From Sciscionella marina DSM 45152 (GTDB lineage: Bacteria; Actinomycetota; Actinomycetes; Mycobacteriales; Pseudonocardiaceae), in contig NZ_KB905392.1 of assembly GCF_000379465.1 (NCBI RefSeq), forward strand, positions 186,001 through 250,000: DNA of 64,000 bases. The letters run 5' to 3'. Positions 11,509 through 22,366 of this stretch are shown piece after piece. Numbering within the stretch: the first letter of the stretch is position 1; the number at the start of each line of letters is the position of its first letter. The notes beneath the pieces were generated by a model. It saw nothing but the letters and a program-made list of their open reading frames with translations. It made no database searches and was not told the DNA's origin. The translations under genes were made by a program, and so were the position numbers.

Positions 11509-11550
11509 GCCCCAGCACGGTTAGCTTAGCTAAGCTAACCGTGCTGGGGC
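11509..11550. repeat. Perfect 42-bp palindrome between yceI-like and MFS genes
   Basis: Arms 11509-11529 and 11530-11550 are exact reverse complements with no loop. The outer part is GC-rich; the core is TTAGCTTAGCTAAGCTAA. As RNA it would form a long hairpin after the yceI-like stop. As DNA it could be an operator for the following MFS gene, about 24 bases from its GTG. The half-site resembles the DtxR/IdeR half-site TTAGGTTAG, with one changed base and no central base. Confidence 0.9.
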
Positions 11551-11570
11551 CAGGGACGTGCCGGAGTTGC

Positions 11571-12395
11571 TCAGAGTCCGGGCAGCTCGGCCCCCTTGAC
11601 CGCCTCGATCTCCAGATCGACCTGCAGGGTCGCACCGATCGCGTCGATTCCGGCGGAGAGCACCTGGTTGTAGGTGATGCCGAAGTCCTCGCGGCGCAGT
11701 TCGGTGCTGGCCAGGAACCCGGCCCGCTGCCCGCCCCACGGATCGTCCCCGCAGCCGGTGTAGCGCAGATCCAGGGAGACCGGCCGCGCCACGCCCTTGA
11801 GCGTCAGCTCACCGCCGAGCGTCCACCGGTCCGGCCCGGTCGCGGTCATCCCGTTCCCGTTGAACGTGATCTCCGGGTACTCCTCCACGTGCAGGAAGTC
11901 CTTCGAACGAAGATGGTCGTCGCGCATCTTGTTCGAGGTGTCCACGCTCGCGGCGTCGATCGTGGCCTGCACGAGCGACTCGGTCGGCGGGTCGGCGACT
12001 TCGATGCGCCCGGAGAACTCGGCGAAGCGGCCACGGATGGTCGCCATCCCGAGGTGACGCACCTTGACGTTGATCGTCGAGTGCATCGGGTCGATGGTCC
12101 ACACACCCGCCGCGGGCAGCACCGTGTCCCCGGCGCGCTGCACGGTGATCGAGCCGAGCTCGCACACCCCGGAGTCGGGCACCATCGCGGTCCTGGCGAC
12201 CGGATCGAAACCCACCGCGGTGACGATCACCGTGTAGACGCCCTTGGGCAGGGCGGGCGCGTCGACCTTGCCGTCCGCGCCCGCCTGCTCGCGGGCCACC
12301 TGGGTGCCGGTCATGTCGGTGACCGTGACGACCGCCTCGGCGACCGGCCAGCCGTCCGCGGAGGCCACCTTCGCGCGCAGCCCCGTCCCCGTCAC
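11571..12395 (-). CDS. YceI family protein with N-terminal carboxypeptidase-regulatory-like domain
   Basis: A 274-residue protein. Residues 1-90 form one beta-sandwich repeat (AKVASADGWPVAEAVVTV, GVYTVIVTAVGFDPVART). Residues ~95-272 are a YceI lipocalin-like barrel (GVWTIDPMHSTINVKVRHLG, RGRFAEFSGRIEV, LTLKGVARPVSLDL). YceI proteins bind polyisoprenoids or similar amphiphiles in a barrel. No signal peptide is present, so it is predicted cytoplasmic, unlike secreted E. coli YceI. The GTG start overlaps the stop of the upstream MFS gene (GTGA), so translation is coupled. The shared domain links it physically or functionally to both flanking transporters. Confidence 0.9.
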   Translation of the reverse strand: MTGTGLRAKVASADGWPVAEAVVTVTDMTGTQVAREQAGADGKVDAPALPKGVYTVIVTAVGFDPVARTAMVPDSGVCELGSITVQRAGDTVLPAAGVWTIDPMHSTINVKVRHLGMATIRGRFAEFSGRIEVADPPTESLVQATIDAASVDTSNKMRDDHLRSKDFLHVEEYPEITFNGNGMTATGPDRWTLGGELTLKGVARPVSLDLRYTGCGDDPWGGQRAGFLASTELRREDFGITYNQVLSAGIDAIGATLQVDLEIEAVKGAELPGL

Positions 12396-15175
12396 TGGTT
12401 CGCCTCCGGGTGCCCGAGGGTCACGTCGTGCTGGCCGGTCTCGCCGCCGTCGAGGCTCAGGTTGCTCGCGACCGGCGGGTAGCCGCTCGCGATCACCGTG
12501 TACTCGCCCTCGGCAAGGTCGGCGAACTGGTAGGAACCGTCCGGAGCGGTGTCGGTCGAGGCGACCACGTGCCCTTCCGCGTTGAGCAGGGTGATCCGTG
12601 CGTCCCCGACCGCGTGCCCGTCCGGTCCCGCCTTCGCGATCCCGGACAGCCGCACGCCACCGGCAAGCACGATGTCCTGCCGCGTCCGGTCCGAGGCCGC
12701 GACACTCACGCTCGCGGCCACCGGGCGGAACGACTCGGCGCTCACCACGAGGGTGTACTCACCGGCGACCAGCTCACGGAACTCGTAGAGCCCGCTCTCG
12801 TCGGTGGTCTCGGCCCCGACGACCTCGCCACGCGCATCCGCGAGGGTGGTCGTCGCCCCGGCCACCGGCTGCCCGCTGCTGGCGCTGGTGACCAGGCCGG
12901 TCAGGCCCGCGGTCCCGGTCAGCAGCAGGTCGACGCCGAGCGGCTCGCCGCCGACGGTGATGGTCGAGGCCTCCGGCTGGTGCGCGCCCGCCGAGGCGAT
13001 CAGCACGTACCGTCCGGCCGTCGGGGCATCGAGGCGATACCCACCGTCCGGCCCCGCGTTGGCCCTGCCGACCTGCCTGCCGCCGGTGTCGATCAGGGTC
13101 AGCACCGCACCCGGCACCGGTTCCCCGCCGCCGCGGTGCACCGTGCCGTGTACCGGAATGCCGCCCGGGCCGGTCCCGTTACCACCTGTACTCATCTGCG
13201 CTGTACTCATCTGCGCCGCTGTCATCTCCTCTGCCCGGATGCGGTGCGCGCCGGGTGCGCGCGGGGCGAATTCCCCGGCCGATGCGACGACCTGTGCCGC
13301 ACCGTGCCGCCCGGAACCGTTGGCGCCGTTTCCGTTCGGCTCCCCGATATCGCCGCTCGCCATGGCGTGTACGAGCTCCCTGTCCTCGTTCGGATCGATC
13401 GACCTCGCCGGCCCGGTCGTCTCGTCCAGCAACGACGCGCCGACTCCCGCGGTGACCGGCCCTTCGGGACCGGACTCGGCCGCCGCGGCGGCCGCCTTCT
13501 CCTGCACACCCGAGGTGTTGCGCAGCGGCAGTTCCTTCATGAACAGGAACACCAGGAACGCCACCGCGGCCACGATGGCGGCCGCCAGGAACACGAGCTG
13601 CATCGAGTTCGAGAACCCGACGAGGAAGGGGTGCGCCAGGTTGTGGTCGATGCGCTGCAGGAAGGACGAATCCTGCATGACCTTCCCGGACAGCGCGGCC
13701 ATGCCCTGCGGGCCGTGCGCCATCTGCTGGGCGACCTGCGCGCTCTCCGGACCGCCCGCCGGGTGGACGAGCGCGTTCTGGAAGGCCGGGGTGCTCGCCG
13801 CGGACTTGAACGCGTCCCCGATCTTGGTGCCGACCGTGGAGAACAGCATCGAGAGGAACACGGCGGTGCCGAGCGTGCCACCGAGCTGACGGGTCATCGT
13901 GCTCGTGGAGCTGGCCACCCCGATGTCCCGTACCGGGACCGCGTTCTGCGCGGCCAGCGTCAGGGTCTGCATGCACAGACCGAGACCGGCACCGAACATC
14001 ACCATGTAGCCGGCGAGCTCACCGAAGGAGGTGTCCGCGGTCAGCCGGAAGTGGAACAGGATCGCGGCACCGGTCAGCAGTGCCGTACCGAGCACCGGGA
14101 AGATCTTGTACCGCCCGGTGCGCGAGGTGATCTGACCGGAGATCACCGAGAAGACCATCATCCCGCCGACGAACGGCAGCATCAGGAAACCCGATTCGGT
14201 CGGTGAGGCACCACGCACGATCTGCATGTACTGCGGGAGCATTGCGATACCGCCGAACATGGCCAGACCGACGAGCAGGCCGCCGCCCGCGGTGATCGAG
14301 AAGACCCCGCTGCGGAACAGTTTCAGCGGGATGAGGGCATTGTCACCCATGAACCTCTCGATGATCACGAACCCGATCAGGCCCGCCGCGCCGACCGCGT
14401 AGCAGATGATCGAACCGGTCTCGGTCCAACCCCATTCGCGGCCCTGCTCGGCCACGAGCAGCAGCGGAACGAGACCGACGATCAGCGCGGTCGCACCCCA
14501 CCAGTCGACCCTCTTGCGCTTGCTCTTGTCCGTCCCGCTTCCGGGAATGTTGAGCACCTTGGCGACCACGAACAGCGCGATGATGCCGATCGGCACGTTC
14601 ACCAGGAACACCCAGCGCCAGCCCGCGATACCCGCGATGCTGTCCACGCCGGAGAAGGCACCGCCGATGACCGGGCCGAGCACGCTCGAGGTGCCGAACA
14701 CCGCGAGGAAGTAACCCTGGTACTTGGCCCGCTCCCGGGCGGGAACGATGTCCGCGATGATCGCCAGGGCCAGCGACATCAGGCCACCGGCACCGATGCC
14801 CTGCAGCGCGCGGAACGCGGCCAGCATGTACATCGACGTGGAGAAGGTGCACGCGATCGAACCGATGACGAAGATCGAGATGGCGGCAAGGAAGAACGGC
14901 TTGCGGCCGTACATATCCGAGAGCTTGCCGTAGAGCGGCGTCGAGATCGTCGAGGTGATCAGATACGCCGTCGTCACCCAGGCCTGCTGGTCGAGCCCCT
15001 TGAGATCATCGGCGATCGTCCGCACCGCGGTGGACACGATCGTCTGATCGAGCGCCGCGAGGAACATGCCGAGCATCAGCCCGGACAGGATCACCAAGAT
15101 CTGCCGGTGGGACAGCCCTGCTGGTGACGAAGCCTCCCGTGAGCTCGCCGCGGGTGATGCCGCAGCGGTAGTCAT
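12392..15175 (-). CDS. DHA2 family MFS efflux transporter with three C-terminal carboxypeptidase-regulatory-like domains
   Basis: A 927-residue protein. Residues ~22-560 are a 14-TM EmrB/QacA-type transporter (MFLAALDQTIVSTAVRTIADD, GKLSDMYGRKPFF, FRALQGIGAGGLMSLALAII, GPVIGGAFSG). A linker of ~100 residues, rich in Gly/Ala/Asn with a repeated AQMST motif, leads to three ~85-residue beta-sandwich repeats (starts ~672, ~752, ~838). The tail is a near copy of that in the MFS gene at 8831-11485, while the MFS parts differ more. The ATG overlaps the MarR stop (ATGA) and the stop overlaps the YceI start (GTGA). A MarR-controlled multidrug or lipid exporter is inferred. Confidence 0.92.
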   Translation of the reverse strand: MTTAAASPAASSREASSPAGLSHRQILVILSGLMLGMFLAALDQTIVSTAVRTIADDLKGLDQQAWVTTAYLITSTISTPLYGKLSDMYGRKPFFLAAISIFVIGSIACTFSTSMYMLAAFRALQGIGAGGLMSLALAIIADIVPARERAKYQGYFLAVFGTSSVLGPVIGGAFSGVDSIAGIAGWRWVFLVNVPIGIIALFVVAKVLNIPGSGTDKSKRKRVDWWGATALIVGLVPLLLVAEQGREWGWTETGSIICYAVGAAGLIGFVIIERFMGDNALIPLKLFRSGVFSITAGGGLLVGLAMFGGIAMLPQYMQIVRGASPTESGFLMLPFVGGMMVFSVISGQITSRTGRYKIFPVLGTALLTGAAILFHFRLTADTSFGELAGYMVMFGAGLGLCMQTLTLAAQNAVPVRDIGVASSTSTMTRQLGGTLGTAVFLSMLFSTVGTKIGDAFKSAASTPAFQNALVHPAGGPESAQVAQQMAHGPQGMAALSGKVMQDSSFLQRIDHNLAHPFLVGFSNSMQLVFLAAAIVAAVAFLVFLFMKELPLRNTSGVQEKAAAAAAESGPEGPVTAGVGASLLDETTGPARSIDPNEDRELVHAMASGDIGEPNGNGANGSGRHGAAQVVASAGEFAPRAPGAHRIRAEEMTAAQMSTAQMSTGGNGTGPGGIPVHGTVHRGGGEPVPGAVLTLIDTGGRQVGRANAGPDGGYRLDAPTAGRYVLIASAGAHQPEASTITVGGEPLGVDLLLTGTAGLTGLVTSASSGQPVAGATTTLADARGEVVGAETTDESGLYEFRELVAGEYTLVVSAESFRPVAASVSVAASDRTRQDIVLAGGVRLSGIAKAGPDGHAVGDARITLLNAEGHVVASTDTAPDGSYQFADLAEGEYTVIASGYPPVASNLSLDGGETGQHDVTLGHPEANQ

Positions 15176-15804
15176 GAACAGTCCTCCCCTTCATCTTCTG
15201 TGGTGTCGTTCTGGTTGTTCGCGTGCGCCCGCTGGTCATTGTGCGCACGAGGTCCGACAGTTTTCTGTTCCGCTTTCTGTTCCGCGCAGTGCGCGGGCAC
15301 GTAGTGGCGGGCGAGGGTGAGGTTGTACCGCTCGAGCAGCACGCCGAGCTGGTGGACGTCCTCCTCGGACCACTCGTCGAGCAGCCCGCCGAGCAGTTCC
15401 TCGCGGCGCCTGCGCACGTGTTCGAAGACCCGCTCGCCCTTCTCGGTGGCGGCCAGCAGGCTGGCCCGCCCGTCCGCGGCGTCCGGCCTGCGCTCGAGCA
15501 GACCGGCTTTCACCATCGCCGAGGTCTGCCTGCTCATCGTCGAGGTGTCGGTGAACAGTTCCTCGGCGAGCGCGGTCAGCCGTACCGGTCCGCCGGTGAT
15601 CACCTGGGCGAGAACCCGGAACCCGACCGGATCCACGTCCGGGCCGTATTCCTTGCCGAGTGCGTGCCAGGCCAGGTGCGTGAGTCGCGTGGTGCGCAGC
15701 ACCTGGGTCGCGACGTTGTCGACGGCGGCGAGCCGAGCGCTTCCGCCGGCGGTATCGATTCCGTCGTCGACCCGCGCCACCCCAGGGTCCGGAATGGTAA
15801 GCAT
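15172..15804 (-). CDS. MarR family transcriptional regulator of the MFS-YceI unit
   Basis: A 210-residue winged-helix regulator. The recognition region is LTALAEELFTDTSTMSRQTSAMVKAGLLERRPDAADGR (residues ~75-110), followed by a helical dimerisation part. The C-terminal tail is hydrophilic (many Asn, Asp, Glu). ATG at 15804 has GGAG upstream. It is the first gene of a translationally coupled unit with the MFS and YceI genes. MarR proteins usually repress their own operon until a ligand binds, so it probably senses the exported compound. Confidence 0.9.
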   Translation of the reverse strand: MLTIPDPGVARVDDGIDTAGGSARLAAVDNVATQVLRTTRLTHLAWHALGKEYGPDVDPVGFRVLAQVITGGPVRLTALAEELFTDTSTMSRQTSAMVKAGLLERRPDAADGRASLLAATEKGERVFEHVRRRREELLGGLLDEWSEEDVHQLGVLLERYNLTLARHYVPAHCAEQKAEQKTVGPRAHNDQRAHANNQNDTTEDEGEDCS

Positions 15805-15959
15805 GATCGTCCGCTCCAGATATCGAGATGATTGAAGTCGACGGCTACGTTGCATGACCCATACAAGTAGTTGCCGTCCTCAACAATGCACCTTGTCGAG
15901 CGGCTAGTGCAAGTTATTTTCCCGTGAGTCAGCGCACAGGGACTTGCGTTACGGTGCTC

Positions 15960-17653
<1,694 letters not shown>

Positions 17654-17660
<7 letters not shown>

Positions 17661-17787
17661 GAATCCTCCTCGCTAGCGCTCGTCGGCCTCGCGACCGGCG
17701 GTGCTGTATCCAACCGTGACCTCGCAAGCTCGGTCACGAATCCTCCTCGCTAGCGCTCGTCGGCCTCGCGACCGGCGGTGCTGTATC
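17654..17787 (-). repeat. MIRU-like 77-bp repeat, 1.7 copies, at the acyl-CoA synthetase start
   Basis: A 57-bp sequence at 17654-17710 recurs exactly at 17731-17787, giving a 77-bp period. Each copy carries, on the minus strand, a GGAGG ribosome site and a GTGA. It is homologous over ~56 bp to the array at 51085-51320, which has the same period. The first copy supplies the start codon and ribosome site of the acyl-CoA synthetase gene. Confidence 0.9.
17657..17737 (-). other. Repeat-encoded mini-ORF, 26 codons, coupled to acyl-CoA synthetase
   Basis: GTG at 17737, preceded by GGAGGATTC, opens a 26-codon frame that ends in TGA at 17659-17657. That stop overlaps the acyl-CoA synthetase GTG by GTGA. 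The peptide begins VTELA and is rich in Ala, Ser and Glu, like those encoded by the 51-kb array. It may serve translational coupling rather than make a functional peptide. Confidence 0.4.
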
Positions 17788-17826
17788 TGATCTCGCTCAG
17801 TTCTACCTCGTGCGTCCCGAACCCTG

Positions 17827-20800
17827 CTACTGCAGTTGGTCCATGGCACGGTAGATCCGTTTGGCGGACACCGGATAGGCGGCCTTGAGTTCCTGGGCGA
17901 ACAGGCTCACCCGGAACTCCTCGATCATCCAGCGGATCTCCCGCGCGGCCCGCCCGGAGCGGGTTGCGGGCGGAAGTTCCTCGAGGAACTTCCGGTACTC
18001 CCCGGCCACGATCCGCACATCCTCGGTCCAATCGAGATCACGCTCCGGGTCCCGCGGCAGCTTCTCCAGCCGGAACCGCACCGCGCGCAGGTAGCGTACG
18101 AGCGCGGGCATGCGGGCGATCCCGGTCGTGGCGATGAACCACTTGTGCACCAGCCCGTCGACCTGGGCGCGCACATCGGCCAGCGAGGTGCGGTACCGGT
18201 TCACGTCCAGGCTCGTGAGCTTGCCCTCCACCGCCTGCCACTCGGCGAGCACCTCGCACACGGTGCGCAACAGCTCCAGGGTCATCTGGTTGCACCGGGA
18301 GCGGGCCAGCTCGGTCAGTTTGGCGAAGCCCTCGGCATCCCAGACCGGTCCGCCCGCCTCCGCTATGAGCGTGGCGAGCACCGCGTTGACGCAGTCGGCC
18401 ACGAGCGCGTCCAGTCCACCGTGCGGATTGTTGGCGAGCACCAGCTTCGCCCGGCCGTCCAGGTGGCGCAGCGCGTACTTGCTCGGCGAGGGCGTGTTGA
18501 GCAGCAGCAGTTTCCGGGTTCCCGCGAGCATGGCCAGCCGCTGCTTGTGCGCGGACTCCAGCAGCCGCACCGCGACCGTGTCGCCTTCGTCGACCAGGGC
18601 TGGATAGCCGGTGACGGTGAACCCGGACTTGCGCTGGCTCACCGATTTCGGCAGTTCCCCGATCGTCCAGCCGGTCAGCCCGCTGCGTTCCAGGTCCCCG
18701 GCGGCATCGGACAGGGTCTCGGCCATGCTGGGGCGCAGTTGCTGTTTCAGCGCCGCGAGGTCCGCCCCCTCGGCGAGTTTCTTGCCCTTGCGCTCCACCC
18801 GGTAGTTGACCACCAGGTGGCCGGGCAGTTTCGTGGTGTCCCAGGCGTTGCGCGGCACCACGACCCCGGTCATCGCCCGCAGCGCGGCTTCGAGCGCGTC
18901 CAACAGCCGCTGTTGGCCCGGCTCCACCCTGGCCAGGACCGCCTTGGCGAAATCCGGGGCGGGCACGAAGTTCCGGCGCAGTTCCTTGGGCAGGGATTTG
19001 ATGAGCGCAGTGAGCAGTTCCTCGCGCAGCCCCGGGACCTGCCACTCGAACAGTTCCGGGGTGACTTGGTTGAGCACGGCGAGCGGGATGTGCGCGGTCA
19101 CCCCGTCGGATTCGGCGCCGGGGTCGAACTGGTAGGTCAGCCGCAGCCGGTGTTCCCCGCAGGACAGTTCGTCGGGGAACTCGGCCTCGTCGACGGTGGA
19201 TCCCGTCTCGCTGATCAGCATCGCTTTCTCGAAGTTCAGCAGATCGGGATCGGTGCGCCGTTTCTTCTTCCACCAGGAATCGAAATGCCGCCCGGAGACG
19301 ACCTCGGCCGGAATGCGCTCATCGTAGAATTCGAACAGTTCCTCGTCGTCGACCAGGATGTCCCGGCGCCGCGCGCGGTGTTCGAGTTCCTCGACCTCGG
19401 CCAGCAGTTTCCGGTTCGCCGCGAAGAATTCGTGGTGTGTCTCCCATTCCCCGTCCACGAGCGCGTGCCTGATGAACAGTTCCCGCGATTCCTCGGGATT
19501 GATCCGCCCGTAGTTGACTTTGCGCCCGGTCACGATCGGCACCCCGTACAGGGTCACGCGTTCGGTGGCAAGCACCGCGGCCGCCTTCTTGGACCAGTGC
19601 GGCTCACTGTAATTGCGCTTGACGAGGTGCTCGGCCAGTGGTTCCACCCATTCCGGTTCGATGCGCGCGTTCTCCCGCGCCCACAACCGGGTGGTCTCGA
19701 CCAGTTCGGCGGACATCACCCAGCGCGGCGCCTTCTTGAACAGGCCGGAACCGGGGAAGATGCCGAACTTCGCGCCGCGCGCGCCGAGGTATTCGTTACC
19801 CGGCCCCTCTTTGACGCCGATATGTGAGAGCAAACCGGACAGAACGGCGATGTGCACATTCTTCGGGTCCGCATCGCTGTCCTTCGGCACCACGCCGAGC
19901 GGCTTCGCGAGTTGTTTCAGCTGCGCGTAGATGTCCTGCCATTCCCGGATCCGCAGATAGTTCAGGAATTCGTTGCGGCACAGTTTGCGGAACCTGCTCC
20001 CGGAAAGCTCGCGCTGCTGTTCGCGAAGGTAGTTCCACAGGTTGAGGTAGGCGAGGAAATCGGATTCGGGATCGCGGAACCGGGCATGTGCTGCGTCCGC
20101 GGCCTGCTGGTGCTCCGCGGGCCGCTCCCGCGGGTCTTGAATGGACAGTGCGGCGGCGATGATCAGCACCTCGCGGGCGCAGGCCCCGTCCCGCGCGCCG
20201 AGGATCATCCGACCCATCCTGGGATCGACGGGCAGCTGGGACAGCGCGCGTCCGGTCTCGGTGAGCCGGTGCCGCCCGTCGAAGGCGCCGAGTTCGGTGA
20301 GCAGGGTGATGCCATCGGTGATGGCGCGCCGGTCCGGCGGATCCACGAAACCGAAGGAGGCGATGTCCCCGAGCCCGAGCGCGGCCATCTGCAGTATCAC
20401 CGAGGCCAGGTTGGTGCGCAGGATCTCCGGATCGGTGTACTCCGGCCGTGATTCGAAGTCCTGTTCGGAGTACAGCCGGATGCAGATACCGTCCGAAAGC
20501 CGTCCGCAGCGGCCCTTGCGCTGGTTCGCGGAGGCCTGCGAGACCGGTTCGATCGGCAGCCGCTGCACCTTCAACCTGTTGCTGTACCGGGAGATCCGCG
20601 CGGTACCGGGATCGATCACGTAACGGATCCCCGGCACGGTCAGGGATGTCTCGGCGACGTTGGTGGCGAGCACGATCCGCCGGCCGCGATGCGGGGCGAA
20701 CACCCGGTGCTGCTCCGCCGAGGACAGCCTGGCATAGAGCGGAAGCACCTCGGTGTCCGGGATCTTCTCGCGCGCCAGGGCATCGGCGGTGTCCCGGATC

Positions 20801-21711
20801 TCCCGCTCGCCGGAGAGGAACACCAGGATGTCCCCCGGTCCTTCGGCGCGCAGTTCATCGACCGCCGCACCGATCGCGGCGACCTGATCCCGTCCCTCGG
20901 CCTCCCGGTCCTCCGGATCGGCGACCGGGCGGTAGCGCACCTCGACCGGATAGGTGCGCCCGGAAACCTCGATGATCGGCGCGTCCCCGAAGTATTCGGC
21001 GAACCGCTCCGGGTCGATGGTCGCGGATGTGACGATCACCTTCAGGTCGGGACGCTGCGGCAGCAACCGTTGCAGATAACCGAGCAGGAAATCGATGTTC
21101 AGGCTGCGTTCGTGCGCCTCGTCGATGATGATCGTGTCGTAGCCGCGCAGCTGCCGGTCGTTCTGGACCTCCGCGAGCAGGATCCCGTCGGTCATCACCT
21201 TCACCAGGGTGTTCTCCCCGGAGCTGTCGGTGAACCGCACCTTGTATCCGGTCACCTCGCCGCTCTCGTCGCCCAGTTCCTCGGCGATGCGCTCGGAGAC
21301 GGTGCGCGCGGCGATCCGGCGCGGCTGGGTGTGCCCGATCGCGCCGCGCACTCCCCTGCCGAGTTCGAGGCAGATCTTGGGCAGCTGCGTCGTCTTGCCC
21401 GATCCGGTCTCCCCGGCGACGATGACCACCTGGTTGTTCGCGATGGCCTCGGCGATCTCGTCCTTGCGCGCGCTGACCGGCAACTGTTCCGGGTAGCTGA
21501 TCGCGGGCACGGCGGCCTGCCGGGCGCTCACCCTGGCGAGCGCCCGTTCGAGGTCGGCGCCGATCTTGTCGGTGACCGAGGCGAGCTCGGCCGGATCGCG
21601 GAGCTTGCGCGCGCCGGCCAGCCGGTTGCCGAGGCGATGCTGATCGCGCGGCATGAGTTCGGGCAGCCGTCGGCGCAGTTCGGCGAGACGGTCGGTGGTT
21701 GAGGTGGACAT
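17827..21711 (-). CDS. hrpA: ATP-dependent RNA helicase HrpA (DEAH box)
   Basis: A 1294-residue protein, usual length for HrpA. Helicase motif I is GETGSGKTTQLP (~residue 98), motif II is DEAHERS, motif III is SAT, and motif VI is QRKGRCGR. A long C-terminal DUF3418-type region follows, ending in FRVSLFAQELKAAYPVSAKRIYRAMDQL. HrpA unwinds RNA and in E. coli helps rescue collided ribosomes. ATG at 21711 is preferred to an upstream extension without similarity. It lies 14 bases after the TRIC-channel gene and may be cotranscribed with it. Confidence 0.96.
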   Translation of the reverse strand: MSTSTTDRLAELRRRLPELMPRDQHRLGNRLAGARKLRDPAELASVTDKIGADLERALARVSARQAAVPAISYPEQLPVSARKDEIAEAIANNQVVIVAGETGSGKTTQLPKICLELGRGVRGAIGHTQPRRIAARTVSERIAEELGDESGEVTGYKVRFTDSSGENTLVKVMTDGILLAEVQNDRQLRGYDTIIIDEAHERSLNIDFLLGYLQRLLPQRPDLKVIVTSATIDPERFAEYFGDAPIIEVSGRTYPVEVRYRPVADPEDREAEGRDQVAAIGAAVDELRAEGPGDILVFLSGEREIRDTADALAREKIPDTEVLPLYARLSSAEQHRVFAPHRGRRIVLATNVAETSLTVPGIRYVIDPGTARISRYSNRLKVQRLPIEPVSQASANQRKGRCGRLSDGICIRLYSEQDFESRPEYTDPEILRTNLASVILQMAALGLGDIASFGFVDPPDRRAITDGITLLTELGAFDGRHRLTETGRALSQLPVDPRMGRMILGARDGACAREVLIIAAALSIQDPRERPAEHQQAADAAHARFRDPESDFLAYLNLWNYLREQQRELSGSRFRKLCRNEFLNYLRIREWQDIYAQLKQLAKPLGVVPKDSDADPKNVHIAVLSGLLSHIGVKEGPGNEYLGARGAKFGIFPGSGLFKKAPRWVMSAELVETTRLWARENARIEPEWVEPLAEHLVKRNYSEPHWSKKAAAVLATERVTLYGVPIVTGRKVNYGRINPEESRELFIRHALVDGEWETHHEFFAANRKLLAEVEELEHRARRRDILVDDEELFEFYDERIPAEVVSGRHFDSWWKKKRRTDPDLLNFEKAMLISETGSTVDEAEFPDELSCGEHRLRLTYQFDPGAESDGVTAHIPLAVLNQVTPELFEWQVPGLREELLTALIKSLPKELRRNFVPAPDFAKAVLARVEPGQQRLLDALEAALRAMTGVVVPRNAWDTTKLPGHLVVNYRVERKGKKLAEGADLAALKQQLRPSMAETLSDAAGDLERSGLTGWTIGELPKSVSQRKSGFTVTGYPALVDEGDTVAVRLLESAHKQRLAMLAGTRKLLLLNTPSPSKYALRHLDGRAKLVLANNPHGGLDALVADCVNAVLATLIAEAGGPVWDAEGFAKLTELARSRCNQMTLELLRTVCEVLAEWQAVEGKLTSLDVNRYRTSLADVRAQVDGLVHKWFIATTGIARMPALVRYLRAVRFRLEKLPRDPERDLDWTEDVRIVAGEYRKFLEELPPATRSGRAAREIRWMIEEFRVSLFAQELKAAYPVSAKRIYRAMDQLQ

Positions 21712-21724
21712 CCGGACTACCAGT

Positions 21725-22339
21725 TTACGGTGCCCGTCGCCCGCTTTTCGGCAGGTGCACACCGAACCGGATGGCGAGCATGCGCAACCCGAACACCAGT
21801 ACCGCCGCGGTCACCGTGCTCGCGGTGCGCGGCGCGCCGAGGGTGTCCAGCAGCAGGTACACCACCGCGCCGGTGGCCGCGCAGGTCGCGTAGATCTCCT
21901 CGCGCAGCAGCAGCGGCGGAAGCTCCCCGGCGAGCACGTCCCGGATCAGCTCTCCGGTGACCCCGGTGATCGTGGCGAGAATGACCACCGCGAGCGGGTT
22001 CACCTGTGCGGCGACCGCGGTCTGCGCGCCGATCACGGTGACCACGGCTAGCCCGAGCGCGTCCACGGTGAGCAGCGTCCGCCGCGGCACCATCCGAAAC
22101 CGCAGGTACCCGATCGTCACCACGGCGGACCCGAGGATCACGGTGAGCAGCACCCAGTCGTGCAGCCAGTACAGCGGGTGCCGGTCGAGCAACAGGTCCC
22201 GGGTGGTCCCGCCGCCGAGCCCGGCGAGGAAACCGAGCACGATCGCGCCGAACGGGTCCAGGTTCGCCTTGTGCGCGGCGAGCACCCCGCTGACCGCGAA
22301 GGCTCCGACGCCGATCAGGTACAGCACGTGCAGCACCAC
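21725..22339 (-). CDS. Trimeric intracellular cation (TRIC) channel family protein
   Basis: A 204-residue membrane protein with seven predicted helices in two related halves (UPF0126/YicG family). Each half has a glycine-rich helix kink: FLAGLGGGTTRDLLLDR and TITGVTGELIRDVLAGE, the duplicated family signature. Prokaryotic TRIC proteins form monovalent-cation-permeable trimers. GTG at 22339 has GAGGAGG 6 bases upstream. Divergent from the molybdopterin oxidoreductase gene, with a short dyad between them. Confidence 0.92.
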   Translation of the reverse strand: MVLHVLYLIGVGAFAVSGVLAAHKANLDPFGAIVLGFLAGLGGGTTRDLLLDRHPLYWLHDWVLLTVILGSAVVTIGYLRFRMVPRRTLLTVDALGLAVVTVIGAQTAVAAQVNPLAVVILATITGVTGELIRDVLAGELPPLLLREEIYATCAATGAVVYLLLDTLGAPRTASTVTAAVLVFGLRMLAIRFGVHLPKSGRRAP

Positions 22340-22366
22340 GTGCGTCCTCCTCTCACCCCTGAAAGT

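Noticed and set aside
11521-11538. True IdeR/DtxR iron box
   Set aside because: Half-sites are similar but the central base is missing and one position is changed, and the neighbours are not iron genes; kept only as a resemblance.
12410-14206. Long plus-strand frame opposite the DHA2 MFS gene
   Set aside because: Antisense shadow; the minus-strand protein has clear transporter and beta-sandwich motifs.
17836-19827. Plus-strand frame of 663 codons opposite hrpA
   Set aside because: Antisense shadow of an intact helicase.
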